Notes: generated by a model from the sequence alone, not told the origin. Positions 31,606 to 46,715 are shown, counted from the first letter of the stretch. The stretch: DNA of 64,000 bases from Kosakonia cowanii JCM 10956 = DSM 18146 (GCF_001975225.1 NZ_CP019445.1:1550001-1614000), one strand, 5' to 3'. Made by a program: numbers and translations.

Positions 31606-33537
31606 TTATTTGTCGCCAAACTGCTCTGACATGGTATTGCCCGGGTTCGGCGTACGCGGTTCATCAACCGGACGCGGCGCGCGTGGGGTACCGTTACTGT
31701 CAGAGTTATTCGCGCCTGGATCTTCCCAGCCCGCTGGCGGACGTACATCACGACGAGACATCAGATCATCAATCTGCGGTGCGTCGATGGTCTCATATTT
31801 CATCAGAGCATCTTTCATCGCATGGAGAATATCCATGTTCTCGTTCAGGATCTGACGCGCACGATTGTAGTTACGTTCAATCAGCGCTTTCACTTCCTGG
31901 TCGATAATACGCGCAGTTTCATCAGACATATGTTTCGCTTTCGCGACGGAACGTCCGAGGAACACTTCGCCCTCTTCTTCGGCGTAGAGCAGCGGACCCA
32001 GTTTGTCCGAGAAGCCCCACTGCGTCACCATGTTACGTGCCAGGTTGGTCGCGACTTTAATGTCGTTCGACGCACCGGTAGAAACATGCTCAACACCATA
32101 GATGATCTCTTCTGCGAGACGACCGCCATACAGCGTAGAGATTTGGCTCTCCAGCTTCTGACGGCTGGCGCTAATCGCATCCCCTTCCGGCAGGAAGAAG
32201 GTTACGCCCAACGCACGACCGCGCGGAATAATCGTCACTTTATGTACCGGATCGTGTTCCGGCACCAGACGACCGATAATCGCATGGCCCGCTTCGTGAT
32301 ACGCGGTAGACTCTTTCTGCGCTTCCGTCATCACCATGGAGCGACGTTCCGCACCCATCATGATTTTGTCTTTCGCTTTTTCGAACTCAACCATCGAGAC
32401 AACGCGTTTGTTACCGCGCGCAGCAAACAGCGCAGCTTCGTTGACGAGGTTGGCCAGATCCGCACCGGAGAAGCCCGGAGTACCACGCGCGATAATCGCA
32501 GCGTCAATATCCGGCGACAGCGGTACACGGCGCATATGCACCTTCAGGATCTGCTCGCGACCGCGAACGTCCGGCAACCCAACGACAACCTGACGGTCGA
32601 AACGGCCTGGACGCAGCAGCGCCGGGTCGAGTACGTCCGGACGGTTAGTCGCAGCAATAACGATGATGCCTTCATTGCCTTCGAAACCATCCATCTCAAC
32701 CAGCATCTGGTTCAGGGTCTGCTCACGTTCATCGTGACCACCGCCTAAACCTGCGCCACGCTGACGGCCAACGGCGTCAATCTCATCGATAAAGATGATG
32801 CACGGTGCAGCTTTCTTGGCTTGTTCAAACATGTCGCGTACGCGGGATGCACCCACGCCGACAAACATTTCAACAAAGTCAGAACCGGAAATCGTAAAGA
32901 ACGGCACTTTCGCTTCGCCAGCGATCGCTTTCGCCAGCAGCGTTTTACCAGTACCCGGAGGGCCGACCATCAGGACGCCTTTCGGGATTTTACCGCCCAG
33001 TTTCTGGAAACGGCTCGGCTCACGCAGATACTCAACCAGCTCGCCCACTTCCTCTTTCGCTTCATCGCAGCCCGCGACGTCGGCAAAAGTGGTTTTGATT
33101 TGATCTTCAGTCAGCATGCGCGCTTTGCTCTTACCGAACGACATGGCGCCTTTGCCACCGCCGCCCTGCATCTGGCGCATGAAGAAAATCCATACCCCAA
33201 TCAGCAACAGCATCGGGAACCAGGAGATGAAGATGTTACCGAGCAGGCTCGGCTCTTCAGGTGGTTCACCCACAACCTTGACGTTTTTAGTCAGCAGGTT
33301 GTCGAGCAGTTTAGGATCGTTGACCGGGATGTAAGTCGTGTAACGGTTACTATCTTTCTTGGTAACGTTGATCTCACGTCCGTTGATACGCGCTTCGCGA
33401 ACCTGGTCCTGGTTGACCTCTTGCAGGAAGGTAGAGTAATCCACCTTACGGCCATTTGACTCGCTGGGCCCAAAGCTCTGGAATACTGACATCAGCACGA
33501 CGGCAATGACCAGCCAGAGTATTAGGTTTTTCGCCAT
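31606..33537 (-). CDS. ftsH: ATP-dependent membrane zinc metalloprotease FtsH
   Basis: A 643-residue membrane-anchored AAA+ protease that degrades sigma 32, LpxC, SecY and other targets, so it balances LPS and phospholipid levels. Two N-terminal membrane segments flank a periplasmic domain. The AAA module has GPPGTGKT (Walker A), [12 protein letters not shown] (Walker B) and the SRH motif. The zinc site is HEAGH near residue 415. ATG 33537 (MAKNLILW) matches E. coli; a TTG three codons upstream is also open. It is downstream of rlmE. Confidence 0.98.
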   Translation of the reverse strand: MAKNLILWLVIAVVLMSVFQSFGPSESNGRKVDYSTFLQEVNQDQVREARINGREINVTKKDSNRYTTYIPVNDPKLLDNLLTKNVKVVGEPPEEPSLLGNIFISWFPMLLLIGVWIFFMRQMQGGGGKGAMSFGKSKARMLTEDQIKTTFADVAGCDEAKEEVGELVEYLREPSRFQKLGGKIPKGVLMVGPPGTGKTLLAKAIAGEAKVPFFTISGSDFVEMFVGVGASRVRDMFEQAKKAAPCIIFIDEIDAVGRQRGAGLGGGHDEREQTLNQMLVEMDGFEGNEGIIVIAATNRPDVLDPALLRPGRFDRQVVVGLPDVRGREQILKVHMRRVPLSPDIDAAIIARGTPGFSGADLANLVNEAALFAARGNKRVVSMVEFEKAKDKIMMGAERRSMVMTEAQKESTAYHEAGHAIIGRLVPEHDPVHKVTIIPRGRALGVTFFLPEGDAISASRQKLESQISTLYGGRLAEEIIYGVEHVSTGASNDIKVATNLARNMVTQWGFSDKLGPLLYAEEEGEVFLGRSVAKAKHMSDETARIIDQEVKALIERNYNRARQILNENMDILHAMKDALMKYETIDAPQIDDLMSRRDVRPPAGWEDPGANNSDSNGTPRAPRPVDEPRTPNPGNTMSEQFGDK

Positions 33538-33639
33538 GTCACTCAAGGGATTAACCTCATATTACAACTGTGTTAAAAACAGCGGCAGGATACAACATAT
33601 CCCGTTTCATTCAAACCGAAGGCCGAAATCAACGGGGTA

Positions 33640-34266
33640 TCATTTTCGCCCGGTCGCTACAATATACACTTCGCGCGAACGAGCACGCGAAGAGTCCGGT
33701 TTACGCACTTTAACCTTCGTAAACAGGGAGCGAATTTCCGTAAGGTACTCATCGAAACCTTCGCCCTGGAACACTTTCACTAAAAAATTACCGCCTGGCG
33801 CTAACACATCGCGGCACATCTCCAGCGCCAGCTCTACCAGATACATAGAGCGGGGAATATCAACCGCTGGCGTTCCGCTCATATTAGGCGCCATATCTGA
33901 CATGACAACCTGAACTTTACTGTCACCAACACGTTCCAGTAACGCTTTCAGAACTAATTCATCACGAAAATCGCCCTGAAGGAAGTCTACGCCGACGATT
34001 GGATCCATCGGTAAAAGATCGCACGCGATGATGCGCCCGTTCCCACCAATCTGTGTTACCGCATACTGCGACCATCCACCGGGTGCAGCACCCAGGTCAA
34101 CTACGGTCATCCCCGGTTTAAAAATCTTGTCACTTTGCTGTATTTCATCAAGTTTAAACCAGGCACGGGAACGTAACCCTTTTTTCTGCGCCTGTTGAAC
34201 ATATTTATCGCTAAAGTGTTCCTGAAGCCAGCGGCTTGAACTGGCAGAACGCTTTTTACCTGTCAT
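33640..34266 (-). CDS. rlmE: 23S rRNA (uridine-2552-2'-O)-methyltransferase RlmE
   Basis: A 208-residue heat-shock methyltransferase (formerly FtsJ/RrmJ) that methylates U2552 in the 50S A-loop. The SAM loop is [14 protein letters not shown]. The catalytic K-D-K set is present: Lys38 (RAWFKLDE), Asp124 (VMSDMAPN) and Lys164 (FLVKVFQG), with Asp83 contacting SAM. It is about 100 bp upstream of ftsH, as in E. coli, and divergent from yhbY. Confidence 0.98.
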   Translation of the reverse strand: MTGKKRSASSSRWLQEHFSDKYVQQAQKKGLRSRAWFKLDEIQQSDKIFKPGMTVVDLGAAPGGWSQYAVTQIGGNGRIIACDLLPMDPIVGVDFLQGDFRDELVLKALLERVGDSKVQVVMSDMAPNMSGTPAVDIPRSMYLVELALEMCRDVLAPGGNFLVKVFQGEGFDEYLTEIRSLFTKVKVRKPDSSRARSREVYIVATGRK

Positions 34267-34384
34267 TTAACTTTCCATCCGGTTTCATCGGCGACACCGA
34301 GAAATTTCGACGCGCAATTTGGCGATACAGAGGAGATGGCGGTAGAATGACCCGTTTTCAATCCCAACGTAAGCAAAATATACG

Positions 34385-34678
34385 ATGAATCTGAGTACTA
34401 AACAAAAACAGCACCTGAAAGGTCTGGCACATCCGCTCAAGCCGGTAGTTATGCTTGGCAACAATGGTTTGACCGAAGGGGTACTGGCCGAGATTGAACA
34501 AGCGCTTGTGCACCATGAACTTATCAAGGTGAAGATCGCCTCTGAAGAGAGAGAAACTAAAACCTTGATCGTGGAAGCTATCGTTCGCGAAACCGGTGCC
34601 TGTAATGTCCAGGTCATCGGCAAAACGCTGGTGCTTTATCGCCCGACCGCAGAGCGTAAAATTTCGCTGCCGCGCTAA
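34385..34678 (+). CDS. yhbY: YhbY, CRM-domain ribosome assembly factor
   Basis: A 97-residue single CRM (CRS1-YhbY) RNA-binding domain protein that associates with pre-50S particles in E. coli. The family loop GNNGLTEGVLAEIEQAL carries the conserved G-x-x-G. It is divergent from rlmE, and a bidirectional terminator separates it from convergent greA. Confidence 0.96.
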   Translation: MNLSTKQKQHLKGLAHPLKPVVMLGNNGLTEGVLAEIEQALVHHELIKVKIASEERETKTLIVEAIVRETGACNVQVIGKTLVLYRPTAERKISLPR

Positions 34679-34766
34679 AGGATATCCTGAGTTGAACACA
34701 AAATCAGTGTAAAACGAGGGGTTTCCGCCAGCAGATGAGCAAAATGCCACGCTCCTGGAGTTCATA

Positions 34767-34790
34767 AAAGGCCGCAATGCGGCCTTTTTC
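34767..34790. terminator. Bidirectional terminator between yhbY and greA
   Basis: AAAGGCCGC/GCGGCC stem with an AAT loop, flanked by an A-run on the left and five T residues on the right, so it works for both converging genes. Confidence 0.9.
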
Positions 34791-34831
34791 TTATCTTTAC
34801 AATCCGTCAACAATTAACGCTGACGCTGCAA

Positions 34832-35308
34832 TCAAAGATATTCCACCTTGATGATTTCATATTCCACTTCGCCGCCAGGGGTGCGAATGACAACCACATC
34901 ATCCTGCTCTTTCCCCACCAGGCCTCGTGCGATAGGCGAGTTCACCGAGATAAGATTCTGCTTAAAGTCGGCTTCGTCATCGCCAACGATGCGGTAAGTT
35001 TGCTCTTCGTCGTTATCCAGGTTCAGCACGGTGACCGTGGAACCGAAAATGACGCGGCCATTTTTTGGCATTTTGGAGATATCGATAACCTGCGCATTCG
35101 ACAGTTTCGCTTCGATATCTTTAATGCGGCCTTCACAAAAGCCCTGCTGCTCACGCGCGGCGTGGTATTCAGCGTTCTCTTTGAGATCGCCATGCTCGCG
35201 GGCGTCCGCAATAGCGGCGATGATTTCAGGGCGACGAACGGTTTTTAAAAACTCCAGCTCTTCGCGCAGTTTTTCTGCACCACGTAGGGTCATCGGAATA
35301 GCTTGCAT
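34832..35308 (-). CDS. greA: Transcription elongation factor GreA
   Basis: A 158-residue cleavage factor that enters the RNA polymerase secondary channel and rescues backtracked complexes. The N-terminal coiled coil bears the acidic tip in the [18 protein letters not shown] segment. The C-terminal FKBP-like domain ends in [12 protein letters not shown]. The length matches E. coli. A terminator-like hairpin about 95 bp upstream of the start lies in the leader, as expected for the GraL leader RNA of E. coli. Confidence 0.98.
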   Translation of the reverse strand: MQAIPMTLRGAEKLREELEFLKTVRRPEIIAAIADAREHGDLKENAEYHAAREQQGFCEGRIKDIEAKLSNAQVIDISKMPKNGRVIFGSTVTVLNLDNDEEQTYRIVGDDEADFKQNLISVNSPIARGLVGKEQDDVVVIRTPGGEVEYEIIKVEYL

Positions 35309-35401
35309 TTGTTATACCTCTTAAACATTCCTGTTAGGAGTAGTCCCCCACCCCGTCAGCGTTACCTCCCCGCATTCAGGCGTAAACAGCCGGGCAGGAG
35401 C

Positions 35402-35440
35402 AAAAGAAAACTGACCCGGAGACAAAGCCCCAGGTCAGCG
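35402..35440 (-). promoter_or_regulatory. greA leader hairpin with T-run (GraL-like)
   Basis: On the minus strand CTGACC (35433-35438 side) pairs with GGTCAG (35411-35416 side), with extra G-C pairs inside, followed by TTTTCTTTT. It sits between a probable -10 (TAAAAT, 35462-35467) and greA. In E. coli, early termination in this leader releases the GraL RNA; equivalence is inferred from position and form. Confidence 0.55.
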
Positions 35441-35555
35441 CAATTTTTCAATTTGATACGTATTTTAACCGGAAGTTCACCGTGGGTCATCGTTTACTTT
35501 CCGGGTCGATGCGCCGTAGTATGTCGGCCTGTTTCCAGCTTGTTAGCGCGAGATT

Positions 35556-36989
35556 ATGCGATTTCCCAGCTTTATCATCGGATTGTCCACCAGTATAGCC
35601 CTGAATGTTCAGGCCGCGAATGTCGACGAGTACATCAACCAGCTTCCGGATGGTGCCAACCTGGCGTTGATGGTACAGAAGGTCGGCGCCGAGGCTCCCG
35701 AAATTGATTATCACGCCAAACAGATGGCGTTGCCGGCGAGCACCCAGAAAGTGATCACCGCGCTGGCTGCACTCCTACAACTGGGGCCGGACTTTCGCTT
35801 TACAACCACGCTGGAAAGCAAAGGTTCTGTCGACGGCGGTACGCTAAAAGGCGACTTAGTTGCACGATTTGGTGGCGATCCGACGCTAAAACGTCAGGAT
35901 ATTCGCAATATGGTCGCAACGCTTAAAAAATCAGGCGTGCAAAAAATCGATGGCAACGTGCTGATCGATACCTCGATCTTCGCCAGTCATGACAAAGCGC
36001 CGGGCTGGCCGTGGAACGATATGACGCAGTGCTTTAGTGCGCCGCCCGCCGCTGCCATCATCGATCGCAACTGTTTTTCCATTTCGCTGTATAGCGCGCA
36101 AAACGCGGGTGATTTGGCCTACATCCGGGTCGCCTCTTACTATCCGGTGAACATGTTCAGCCAGGTACGCACCCTGGCGCGCGGATCGGCCGAAGCACAA
36201 TATTGCGAACTGGATGTGGTGCCGGGCGATCTCAACCGGTTCACGTTAACAGGCTGTTTGCCTCAGCGCGCCGATCCGTTGCCGCTCGCCTTCGCCGTGC
36301 AGGATGGTGCCAGCTATGCAGGGGCTATTCTCAAGCAGGAGCTAACGCAGGCGGGCATTACCTATACCGGCACGCTGCTGCGCCAGACGCAGGTCAATCA
36401 GCCCGGTACCGTTATCGCCAGTAAACAATCCGCGCCGTTACACGATCTGCTGAAGATCATGCTGAAGAAGTCCGACAACATGATTGCGGATACCGTCTTT
36501 CGCATGATTGGCCATGCGCGCTTTGGCGTGCCGGGCACCTGGCGAGCGGGTTCGGACGCAGTCAGGCAGATCCTGCGCCAGCAGGCCGGGGTCGATCTGG
36601 GCAACACTATTATTGCGGATGGTTCCGGCCTCTCGCGCCATAACCTGCTCGCACCGGCGACCATGATGCAGGTGCTGCAATATATTGCCCAGCATGATAC
36701 CGAGCTTAACTTTATCTCGATGTTGCCGCTGGCAGGCTATGACGGCTCGCTGCAATACCGCGCAGGGCTGCATGAAGCGGGCGTCGACGGTAAGGTATCA
36801 GCCAAAACAGGCTCGCTGCAGGGTGTTTATAACCTGGCAGGGTTTATCACCACCGCCAGCGGTCAGCGAATGGCATTTGTGCAGTATCTTTCGGGGTATG
36901 CGGTTGAACCCGCCGATCAGCGCAATCGCCGTATTCCGCTGGTGCGTTTCGAAAGCCGCCTCTACAAAGATATCTATCAGAACAACTAA
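35556..36989 (+). CDS. dacB: D-alanyl-D-alanine carboxypeptidase/endopeptidase DacB (PBP4)
   Basis: A 477-residue class C penicillin-binding protein (peptidase family S13) that removes terminal D-Ala and cuts cross-links in peptidoglycan. The signal peptide is cleaved near VQA-AN (residue 20). Active motifs are S62-x-x-K65 (PASTQKV), SDN (KKSDNMIAD) and KTG (SAKTGSLQG). The length matches E. coli PBP4. It is divergent from greA and ends at a bidirectional terminator facing obgE. Confidence 0.98.
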   Translation: MRFPSFIIGLSTSIALNVQAANVDEYINQLPDGANLALMVQKVGAEAPEIDYHAKQMALPASTQKVITALAALLQLGPDFRFTTTLESKGSVDGGTLKGDLVARFGGDPTLKRQDIRNMVATLKKSGVQKIDGNVLIDTSIFASHDKAPGWPWNDMTQCFSAPPAAAIIDRNCFSISLYSAQNAGDLAYIRVASYYPVNMFSQVRTLARGSAEAQYCELDVVPGDLNRFTLTGCLPQRADPLPLAFAVQDGASYAGAILKQELTQAGITYTGTLLRQTQVNQPGTVIASKQSAPLHDLLKIMLKKSDNMIADTVFRMIGHARFGVPGTWRAGSDAVRQILRQQAGVDLGNTIIADGSGLSRHNLLAPATMMQVLQYIAQHDTELNFISMLPLAGYDGSLQYRAGLHEAGVDGKVSAKTGSLQGVYNLAGFITTASGQRMAFVQYLSGYAVEPADQRNRRIPLVRFESRLYKDIYQNN

Positions 36990-36990
36990 T

Positions 36991-37031
36991 AAAAAATGCC
37001 GGGAAGCATCATGCTGACCCGGCATTTTTTT
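36991..37031. terminator. Bidirectional terminator between dacB and obgE
   Basis: ATGCCGGG (36996-37003) pairs with CCCGGCAT (37018-37025), with an inner AGCATCATGCT. A six-base A-run before and a seven-base T-run after allow use from both sides. Confidence 0.9.
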
Positions 37032-37068
37032 ATCTCTTCTCCCCGCCTGAGCGGGGAGGAAGCTGAGA

Positions 37069-38262
<1,194 letters not shown>

Positions 38263-39228
38263 TCATTCGCCTGAGCGGGGCACAGTGACGACCACTTCAC
38301 GACTACGCCTGCGTCCCAAAAGACGATGGCCAATAGCGGAAAACATCGCGCCCGCAACCACGACAAACGCACCGAGATAACCGACAAGGTTTAACATCGG
38401 TCTGGCGAAAACATCGGGCCAGGCCATTGATAACAAATCTGAGAAAAACAGTGTAAACAGCGGCGTTAAGGTAATTAACGCGCTTACCTGCGCCGCCTGC
38501 CAGCGCGCCATCGCTTCCGCCAGCGCGCCGTAGCCAACCAGCGTGTTGAGCCCGCAAAAAACCAGACAGGCCAGTTGCCAGTCACTCAGCTGGAACACCA
38601 CGGCGGGTTTCGCCAGTGGCAGCAGCGCAAGCGTACATAAAGTGTACAGCAAAAAGAGGATCTGCTGGGAGGCCAGACGACGCAGAAGGACTTTTTGCGC
38701 CACGCCGTAGCTCACCCACACCGTCGCCGCACCGACGCCGAAGATAACGCCCCAGGTGTAATCCGTTAGCCGGGTGAAGATCTCAATCAGGCTGGTGTTA
38801 AAAAACATCACCAGACCGCTTATCAGCATCAGCGCGCCAATCACCTGCGTGATACGCATCTTCTCTTTGAGGATAAAGACGCTGGCGACCATCATACCGA
38901 CGGGCGAGAGCTGGCCGATCACCTGCGACGCGGTCGGGCTGACATACTGCAGAGAAGAGCTGAACAATATGAAGTTGCCAAACAACCCGCCGGTGGCAAT
39001 TGCCAGCAGCAGCAGCCAGCGAGGCTTGCGGAAAATACGCAGTGGCGGCAGTTTTCGTTTCCAGGTCAGGATCAGACCGAGACCAATGCCCGCCATTAAA
39101 AAGCGATAGAAGACCACCGTTGGCGGCTCCATCACTTCCAGCACCTGCTTCATTGCAATCGGCAACGCTCCCCAGCACATCGCTGTTGTCAGCGCCAGGA
39201 GAATACCGATGCCCGCCTGCTGTTTCAT
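38263..39228 (-). CDS. yhbE: YhbE, EamA/DMT-family transporter
   Basis: A 321-residue inner-membrane protein with about ten membrane segments arranged as two EamA repeats, matching E. coli YhbE. The drug/metabolite transporter family exports metabolites or amino acids; the substrate is unknown. It lies between rpmA and obgE on the same strand with a hairpin terminator just upstream, so it must be reached by read-through or a local promoter. Confidence 0.94.
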   Translation of the reverse strand: MKQQAGIGILLALTTAMCWGALPIAMKQVLEVMEPPTVVFYRFLMAGIGLGLILTWKRKLPPLRIFRKPRWLLLLAIATGGLFGNFILFSSSLQYVSPTASQVIGQLSPVGMMVASVFILKEKMRITQVIGALMLISGLVMFFNTSLIEIFTRLTDYTWGVIFGVGAATVWVSYGVAQKVLLRRLASQQILFLLYTLCTLALLPLAKPAVVFQLSDWQLACLVFCGLNTLVGYGALAEAMARWQAAQVSALITLTPLFTLFFSDLLSMAWPDVFARPMLNLVGYLGAFVVVAGAMFSAIGHRLLGRRRSREVVVTVPRSGE

Positions 39229-39266
39229 GCTTCTTCCCTGCCCGAATTTTGCCGGGCTTCTAATGT

Positions 39267-39294
39267 AAAAAGCCCCGCAACGTGTTGCGGGGCT
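39267..39294 (-). terminator. Terminator between rpmA and yhbE
   Basis: AGCCCCGCAA (39271-39280) and TTGCGGGGCT (39285-39294) form a perfect 10-bp stem followed on the minus strand by five T residues. It probably reduces yhbE-obgE expression relative to the ribosomal protein genes. Confidence 0.9.
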
Positions 39295-39321
39295 TTCTTC
39301 CGTTACCGGGACGCGAAAAAC

Positions 39322-39579
<258 letters not shown>

Positions 39580-39598
39580 TTAAATCTCTCCTCAGGTC

Positions 39599-39946
<348 letters not shown>

Positions 39947-40170
39947 TCAGAGGGCGCTATAAATATTCACAATAGGGCGCGAATATTACGCAAATTGCGA
40001 GCCGTTGACAAGTGTGATCGTCACTCCTCGCAGAAAAAAAACACAACGTGTAAGGTAACGTTTATCTGGCGCGTTTTTTCAGTACAATCGACAATACTAT
40101 TCAAACCCGTAACCCTTTGTTATCCCACTTTTGATATGTGGTAAACAGGACTGAAAGCCCGGCTTTTGCG

Positions 40171-41142
40171 ATGAATTTAGAAAAAATCAATGAGTTAACC
40201 GCGCAAGATATGGCGGGTGTGAACGCGACGATTCTGCAACAACTCAACTCGGATGTGAAATTAATCAACCAGTTGGGTTATTACATCGTAAGCGGCGGCG
40301 GCAAACGCATACGTCCGATGATCGCTGTACTGGCGGCGCGCGCAGTTGGCTATGAAGGCAACGCGCATGTCACCATCGCTGCATTAATCGAATTTATCCA
40401 CACAGCAACCCTCCTCCACGACGACGTTGTGGATGAATCAGATATGCGCCGCGGCAAGGCAACGGCGAACGCCGCCTTTGGTAATGCCGCCAGCGTACTG
40501 GTCGGGGATTTTATCTATACCCGTGCATTCCAGATGATGACCAGTCTCGGCTCGCTGAAGGTGCTAGAGGTGATGTCAGAAGCGGTGAACGTGATTGCAG
40601 AAGGCGAAGTGCTGCAATTGATGAACGTCAACGACCCGAACATTACCGAAGAGAACTACATGCGCGTGATTTACAGCAAAACCGCGCGCCTGTTCGAAGC
40701 GGCCGCCCAGTGTTCTGGTTTACTGGCGGGCTGTTCAGAGGCACAGGAGAAGGGGCTGCAGGATTACGGCCGCTACCTGGGCACTGCATTCCAGCTGATT
40801 GACGATCTGCTCGATTACAGCGCCGATGGCGAAACGCTGGGTAAAAATACCGGCGATGACCTTAACGAAGGCAAACCGACGCTGCCGCTGCTGCATGCGA
40901 TGCATAACGGTACCCCTGAGCAGGCGCAAATGATCCGCGAAGCGATTGAACAGGGAAGCGGACGCCATCTTCTGGAACCGGTTCTGGAAGCAATGGCGCA
41001 GTGCGGGTCGCTGGAGTGGACGCGCCGCCGTGCTGAAGAAGAGGCGGATAAAGCCATCGCCGCGCTGCAGGTTCTCCCGCACTCTGAGTGGCGCGATGCG
41101 CTCATTGCGCTTGCCCACATCGCCGTTCAGCGCGATCGTTAA
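40171..41142 (+). CDS. ispB: Octaprenyl diphosphate synthase IspB
   Basis: A 323-residue trans-prenyltransferase that makes the C40 side chain of ubiquinone and menaquinone. The two aspartate-rich metal motifs are LLHDDVVDESD and LIDDLLDYSAD. The first Met of the family protein is ATG 40171 (MNLEKINELTAQ); the frame is open from 40138. It is essential in E. coli and links functionally to the ubi genes further left in the window. Confidence 0.98.
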   Translation: MNLEKINELTAQDMAGVNATILQQLNSDVKLINQLGYYIVSGGGKRIRPMIAVLAARAVGYEGNAHVTIAALIEFIHTATLLHDDVVDESDMRRGKATANAAFGNAASVLVGDFIYTRAFQMMTSLGSLKVLEVMSEAVNVIAEGEVLQLMNVNDPNITEENYMRVIYSKTARLFEAAAQCSGLLAGCSEAQEKGLQDYGRYLGTAFQLIDDLLDYSADGETLGKNTGDDLNEGKPTLPLLHAMHNGTPEQAQMIREAIEQGSGRHLLEPVLEAMAQCGSLEWTRRRAEEEADKAIAALQVLPHSEWRDALIALAHIAVQRDR

Positions 41143-41355
41143 TCTCTCTGTTTCCCGCGATTTATCGCGGGAAAGTTCCAATAAGCTCTTATAACATCCT
41201 TTTTCAGGCGCCGAATCCTTGCTGCGAAAGCCTTGGCATAATCTGAAAACATAATAATCGACCTGAACTTTTTAGAACAAATATTCCCATATGCGTATAG
41301 TGATCTGCGTTGTTGGCGAACAATGGTTGAAACCGATTCTCATCAGGGAGATGTT

Positions 41356-41631
41356 ATGGAAACGAAATATACCGACTGGCATCAAGCCGATATTATTGCC
41401 GGGCTGCGAAAAAAGGGTACGTCGCTGGCGGCTGAATCTCGAAAAAATGGCTTGAGTTCCTCCACCCTCGCCAATGCACTGACCCGACCCTGGCCGAAGG
41501 GAGAGTTGATTATTGCCCGGGCGCTGGATACCGATCCCTGGGTTATATGGCCTTCGCGTTACCACGATCCCATCACGCACGCGTTTCTTGATAAAACCAA
41601 ATTCATCAGGAAAAAACGTAGTGAAGCGTAA
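41356..41631 (+). CDS. sfsB: SfsB (Nlp), Ner-like HTH transcriptional regulator
   Basis: A 91-residue DNA-binding protein related to the Ner repressor of phage Mu. The helix-turn-helix is in LAAESRKNGLSSSTLANAL, followed by RPWPKGELIIARALDTDPWVIWPSRY. In E. coli it activates maltose genes without CRP when overexpressed; its natural role is unclear. ATG 41356 has an AGGGAGA site upstream. It ends at a terminator shared with murA. Confidence 0.93.
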   Translation: METKYTDWHQADIIAGLRKKGTSLAAESRKNGLSSSTLANALTRPWPKGELIIARALDTDPWVIWPSRYHDPITHAFLDKTKFIRKKRSEA

Positions 41632-41644
41632 AAATGTCGCAGAT

Positions 41645-41674
41645 AAAAAAAGGGAGCTTTCGCTCCCTTTTTTA
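41645..41674. terminator. Bidirectional terminator between sfsB and murA
   Basis: GGGAGC (41652-41657) and GCTCCC (41662-41667) around a TTTC loop, with A- and T-tracts of about seven on both sides. Confidence 0.92.
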
Positions 41675-41686
41675 ACGGTGTAGAGG

Positions 41687-42946
<1,260 letters not shown>

Positions 42947-42999
42947 TTATCTGATCTCTGTTAAGAATTCACACGCGCGGCGGGTCATACCGCCAGCGC

Positions 43000-43254
43000 T
43001 CAAAAGCCGTTAAGTTTGCGATCGCGCGCCCATTCTTGCGGCGTATACGCTTTGATCGACAGGGCATGAATGCGGTTATCCGCGATGTACTCCATCAGCG
43101 GGCCATAGATGGTTTGCTGCTTCTTGACCCGGCTCATGCCGTCAAAAACTTCACCCACAGCGACAACCTGAAAATGGCTGCCATCGCCAGTGACGTGGGC
43201 TTCCTGGAGAGAGAGTGCTTCCATCAGCACGGTCTGGATTTCATGATTTTCCAT
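43000..43254 (-). CDS. ibaG: IbaG, BolA-family protein
   Basis: An 84-residue BolA-like protein (formerly YrbA) linked to Fe-S cluster trafficking with monothiol glutaredoxins and to acid stress. The signature is [26 protein letters not shown]. The conserved His needed for cluster binding lies in the VYxP..H region and in [13 protein letters not shown] 43254 (MENHEIQ) matches the current E. coli start; an ATG five codons earlier is also open. It sits between the mla terminator and murA. Confidence 0.94.
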   Translation of the reverse strand: MENHEIQTVLMEALSLQEAHVTGDGSHFQVVAVGEVFDGMSRVKKQQTIYGPLMEYIADNRIHALSIKAYTPQEWARDRKLNGF

Positions 43255-43325
43255 GGGCGTAAATATCATCTAAAAGTGAAAACAGTCACACATCTTAGAG
43301 GAAAGTGCGACGGTCTTAAATAAGC

Positions 43326-43356
43326 AAAAAGCCCCATCCACTCTCTGGACGGGGCT
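43326..43356 (-). terminator. Terminator of the mla operon
   Basis: On the minus strand GCCCCGTCCA pairs with TGGATGGGGC (arms 43331-43340 and 43346-43355) and is followed by five T residues. It separates mlaB from ibaG-murA. Confidence 0.88.
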
Positions 43357-43380
43357 TTAAATAGTAACGTATTGAAAAAA

Positions 43381-43674
43381 TTAGCGTGGCAAGGCACTTT
43401 GCGGCAAGTTATAGAGCGCCGCAAGGGTGCTCACATTCTCACTTACGCCCAGAAGCGTCACATCCGTGCCCTGCTTTTTACCGAGTTCAACCAGATGAAC
43501 CAGCAGCGCGACGCCTGCGGTATCAACCCGTGTTACGCCCTGTAGATCGATGGTGGTTACCCCTTTCATCGCCTCTGCGCGCGCATCCCATAAAGGATTT
43601 AACACATCCTGATCCAGCTCGCCCAGCAACACCAGGCGTTCACCGTCACGCGACCAGCTTAGCTGCTGGGTCAT
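43381..43674 (-). CDS. mlaB: MlaB, STAS-domain subunit of the Mla ABC transporter
   Basis: A 97-residue cytoplasmic STAS protein that binds and stabilises the ATPase MlaF in the MlaFEDB complex. The core reads [22 protein letters not shown], with the Thr of DTAG corresponding to the residue important in E. coli. It overlaps mlaC by 4 bp (ATGA) and is the last gene of mlaFEDCB. Confidence 0.96.
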   Translation of the reverse strand: MTQQLSWSRDGERLVLLGELDQDVLNPLWDARAEAMKGVTTIDLQGVTRVDTAGVALLVHLVELGKKQGTDVTLLGVSENVSTLAALYNLPQSALPR

Positions 43675-44309
43675 TGCTTCTTCTCGTCCAGGGTAATTTT
43701 CTGGCGGGAGATAGACTGCAGCTCAGCGGTCAGGCCATCGATACCTTTAGTACGCAGCAGATCGCTCCACTCATTCTGTTTGGTGGTGATCATGCTTACG
43801 CCTTCGGCGATCATGTCATAAGCCTGCCAGTTGCCGGTCTGGCTATTTTTACGCCACTGGAAATCGAGGCGTACCGGCGGACGACCATTCGGATCGACGA
43901 TGGTGACGCGAATCGGCACGATAGTGGCATCGCCCAGCGGCTGTTCCGGGGCGATCTGGTAAGTCTGGCCATGATAGAGCGCCAGCGCCTGACCGTATGC
44001 CTGTTTCAGATATTCGCGGAACGCCTTGAAGTAGGCATCACGCTGCGCAGGGGTCGCTTCTTTGTAATAACGGCCCAGCACCAACGCGCCGGCATATTTC
44101 ACCTGGACGTAGGGCAGCAGCTCCTGATCGACCACCTCGCGCAGGTAATCCGGGTTCGCGCGGATTTTCGGTTGTTCATTTTTGAGGCGATCGAAAGTCT
44201 GTTTCGCCGCCCCCTGCATTGCGGTGTAAGGGTTGCTTTGATCAACAGCCAAAGCCGAGCTCAACGGTGCAACGACCAGCAGAGCAACCATCATGAGACG
44301 TTTAAACAT
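43671..44309 (-). CDS. mlaC: MlaC, periplasmic phospholipid shuttle
   Basis: A 212-residue periplasmic protein that carries phospholipid between the outer-membrane MlaA-OmpC complex and inner-membrane MlaFEDB. The signal peptide [21 protein letters not shown] is cleaved before VDQSN. The MlaC/Ttg2 domain fills the rest, for example [20 protein letters not shown]. It is 17 bp after mlaD. Confidence 0.97.
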   Translation of the reverse strand: MFKRLMMVALLVVAPLSSALAVDQSNPYTAMQGAAKQTFDRLKNEQPKIRANPDYLREVVDQELLPYVQVKYAGALVLGRYYKEATPAQRDAYFKAFREYLKQAYGQALALYHGQTYQIAPEQPLGDATIVPIRVTIVDPNGRPPVRLDFQWRKNSQTGNWQAYDMIAEGVSMITTKQNEWSDLLRTKGIDGLTAELQSISRQKITLDEKKQ

Positions 44310-44326
44310 TGCGTCACTTCTCCTCG

Positions 44327-44878
44327 TTAATGCGTCTGATCCGCAGACGGCGCAGGTTGAGTATTCCCTTCATTTTGCGCCGCCGCATCGCCTGAATTCT
44401 TATTGTCGCCACCTTTACTGTTGTAAAGGAACTGACCAATGAGATCTTCCAGCACCATCGCGGACTTGGTGTCCTGAATCGTGCTGCCTTCCTTAAGCAT
44501 AGATGTTCCCATCTCGGGATCGTCAAACCCGACGTTTAACGCCAGATATTGTTCGCCCAGCAGGCCTGATGTGCGGATCGCCAGCGAGCTGGTATCCGGG
44601 ATCTGGTTGTAACGCTCTTCGATATCCAGCGTCACGCGCGGCAGATAAGTTTTCGGGTCGAGAGAGATATCCGATACGCGCCCAATCACCACCCCGCCGA
44701 TACGCACCGGCGAATTGGCTTTCAGGCCGCCGATATTGTCAAAGGTGGCATAAACGCGGTACGTCGGTTCTGTACGCATCGAGGCGACATCTGCCGCTTT
44801 CAGGCAGATAAAGAGCCCCGCCAGTAACGCCAGCAGAAGAAACAGGCCGACCCAAATTTCACTTTTTTTCGTTTGCAT
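44327..44878 (-). CDS. mlaD: MlaD, MCE-domain subunit of the Mla transporter
   Basis: A 183-residue membrane-anchored MCE protein; six copies form a ring with a hydrophobic pore on MlaE. One N-terminal membrane segment ([17 protein letters not shown]) precedes the MCE domain ([22 protein letters not shown]). The C-terminal tail is low complexity (Asn/Gly/Ala). ATG 44878 (MQTKKSEIW) matches E. coli; another ATG lies five codons upstream. It is 4 bp after mlaE. Confidence 0.97.
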   Translation of the reverse strand: MQTKKSEIWVGLFLLLALLAGLFICLKAADVASMRTEPTYRVYATFDNIGGLKANSPVRIGGVVIGRVSDISLDPKTYLPRVTLDIEERYNQIPDTSSLAIRTSGLLGEQYLALNVGFDDPEMGTSMLKEGSTIQDTKSAMVLEDLIGQFLYNSKGGDNKNSGDAAAQNEGNTQPAPSADQTH

Positions 44879-44882
44879 GAAC

Positions 44883-46485
<1,603 letters not shown>

Positions 46486-46715
46486 TTCCTCTTCCTTATC
46501 ACCCTGTGGGCTGCAAGCATTACGCTTGATATCATCACGAACCCAGCATTTTTACAGAATATTACCCGCCCAGGTTAGCGAAAGCTGGCATTTGTTTTAC
46601 TTTTGAGCCGCATAAAGTCAAAATTAGGAATCATTACGCTACGCGGAAGTTCCGGTTTTAACCCGGTATAGCGGCCTGCGAAACGGCGAAATTATACCTG
46701 AAGAAAGGACGTTAG

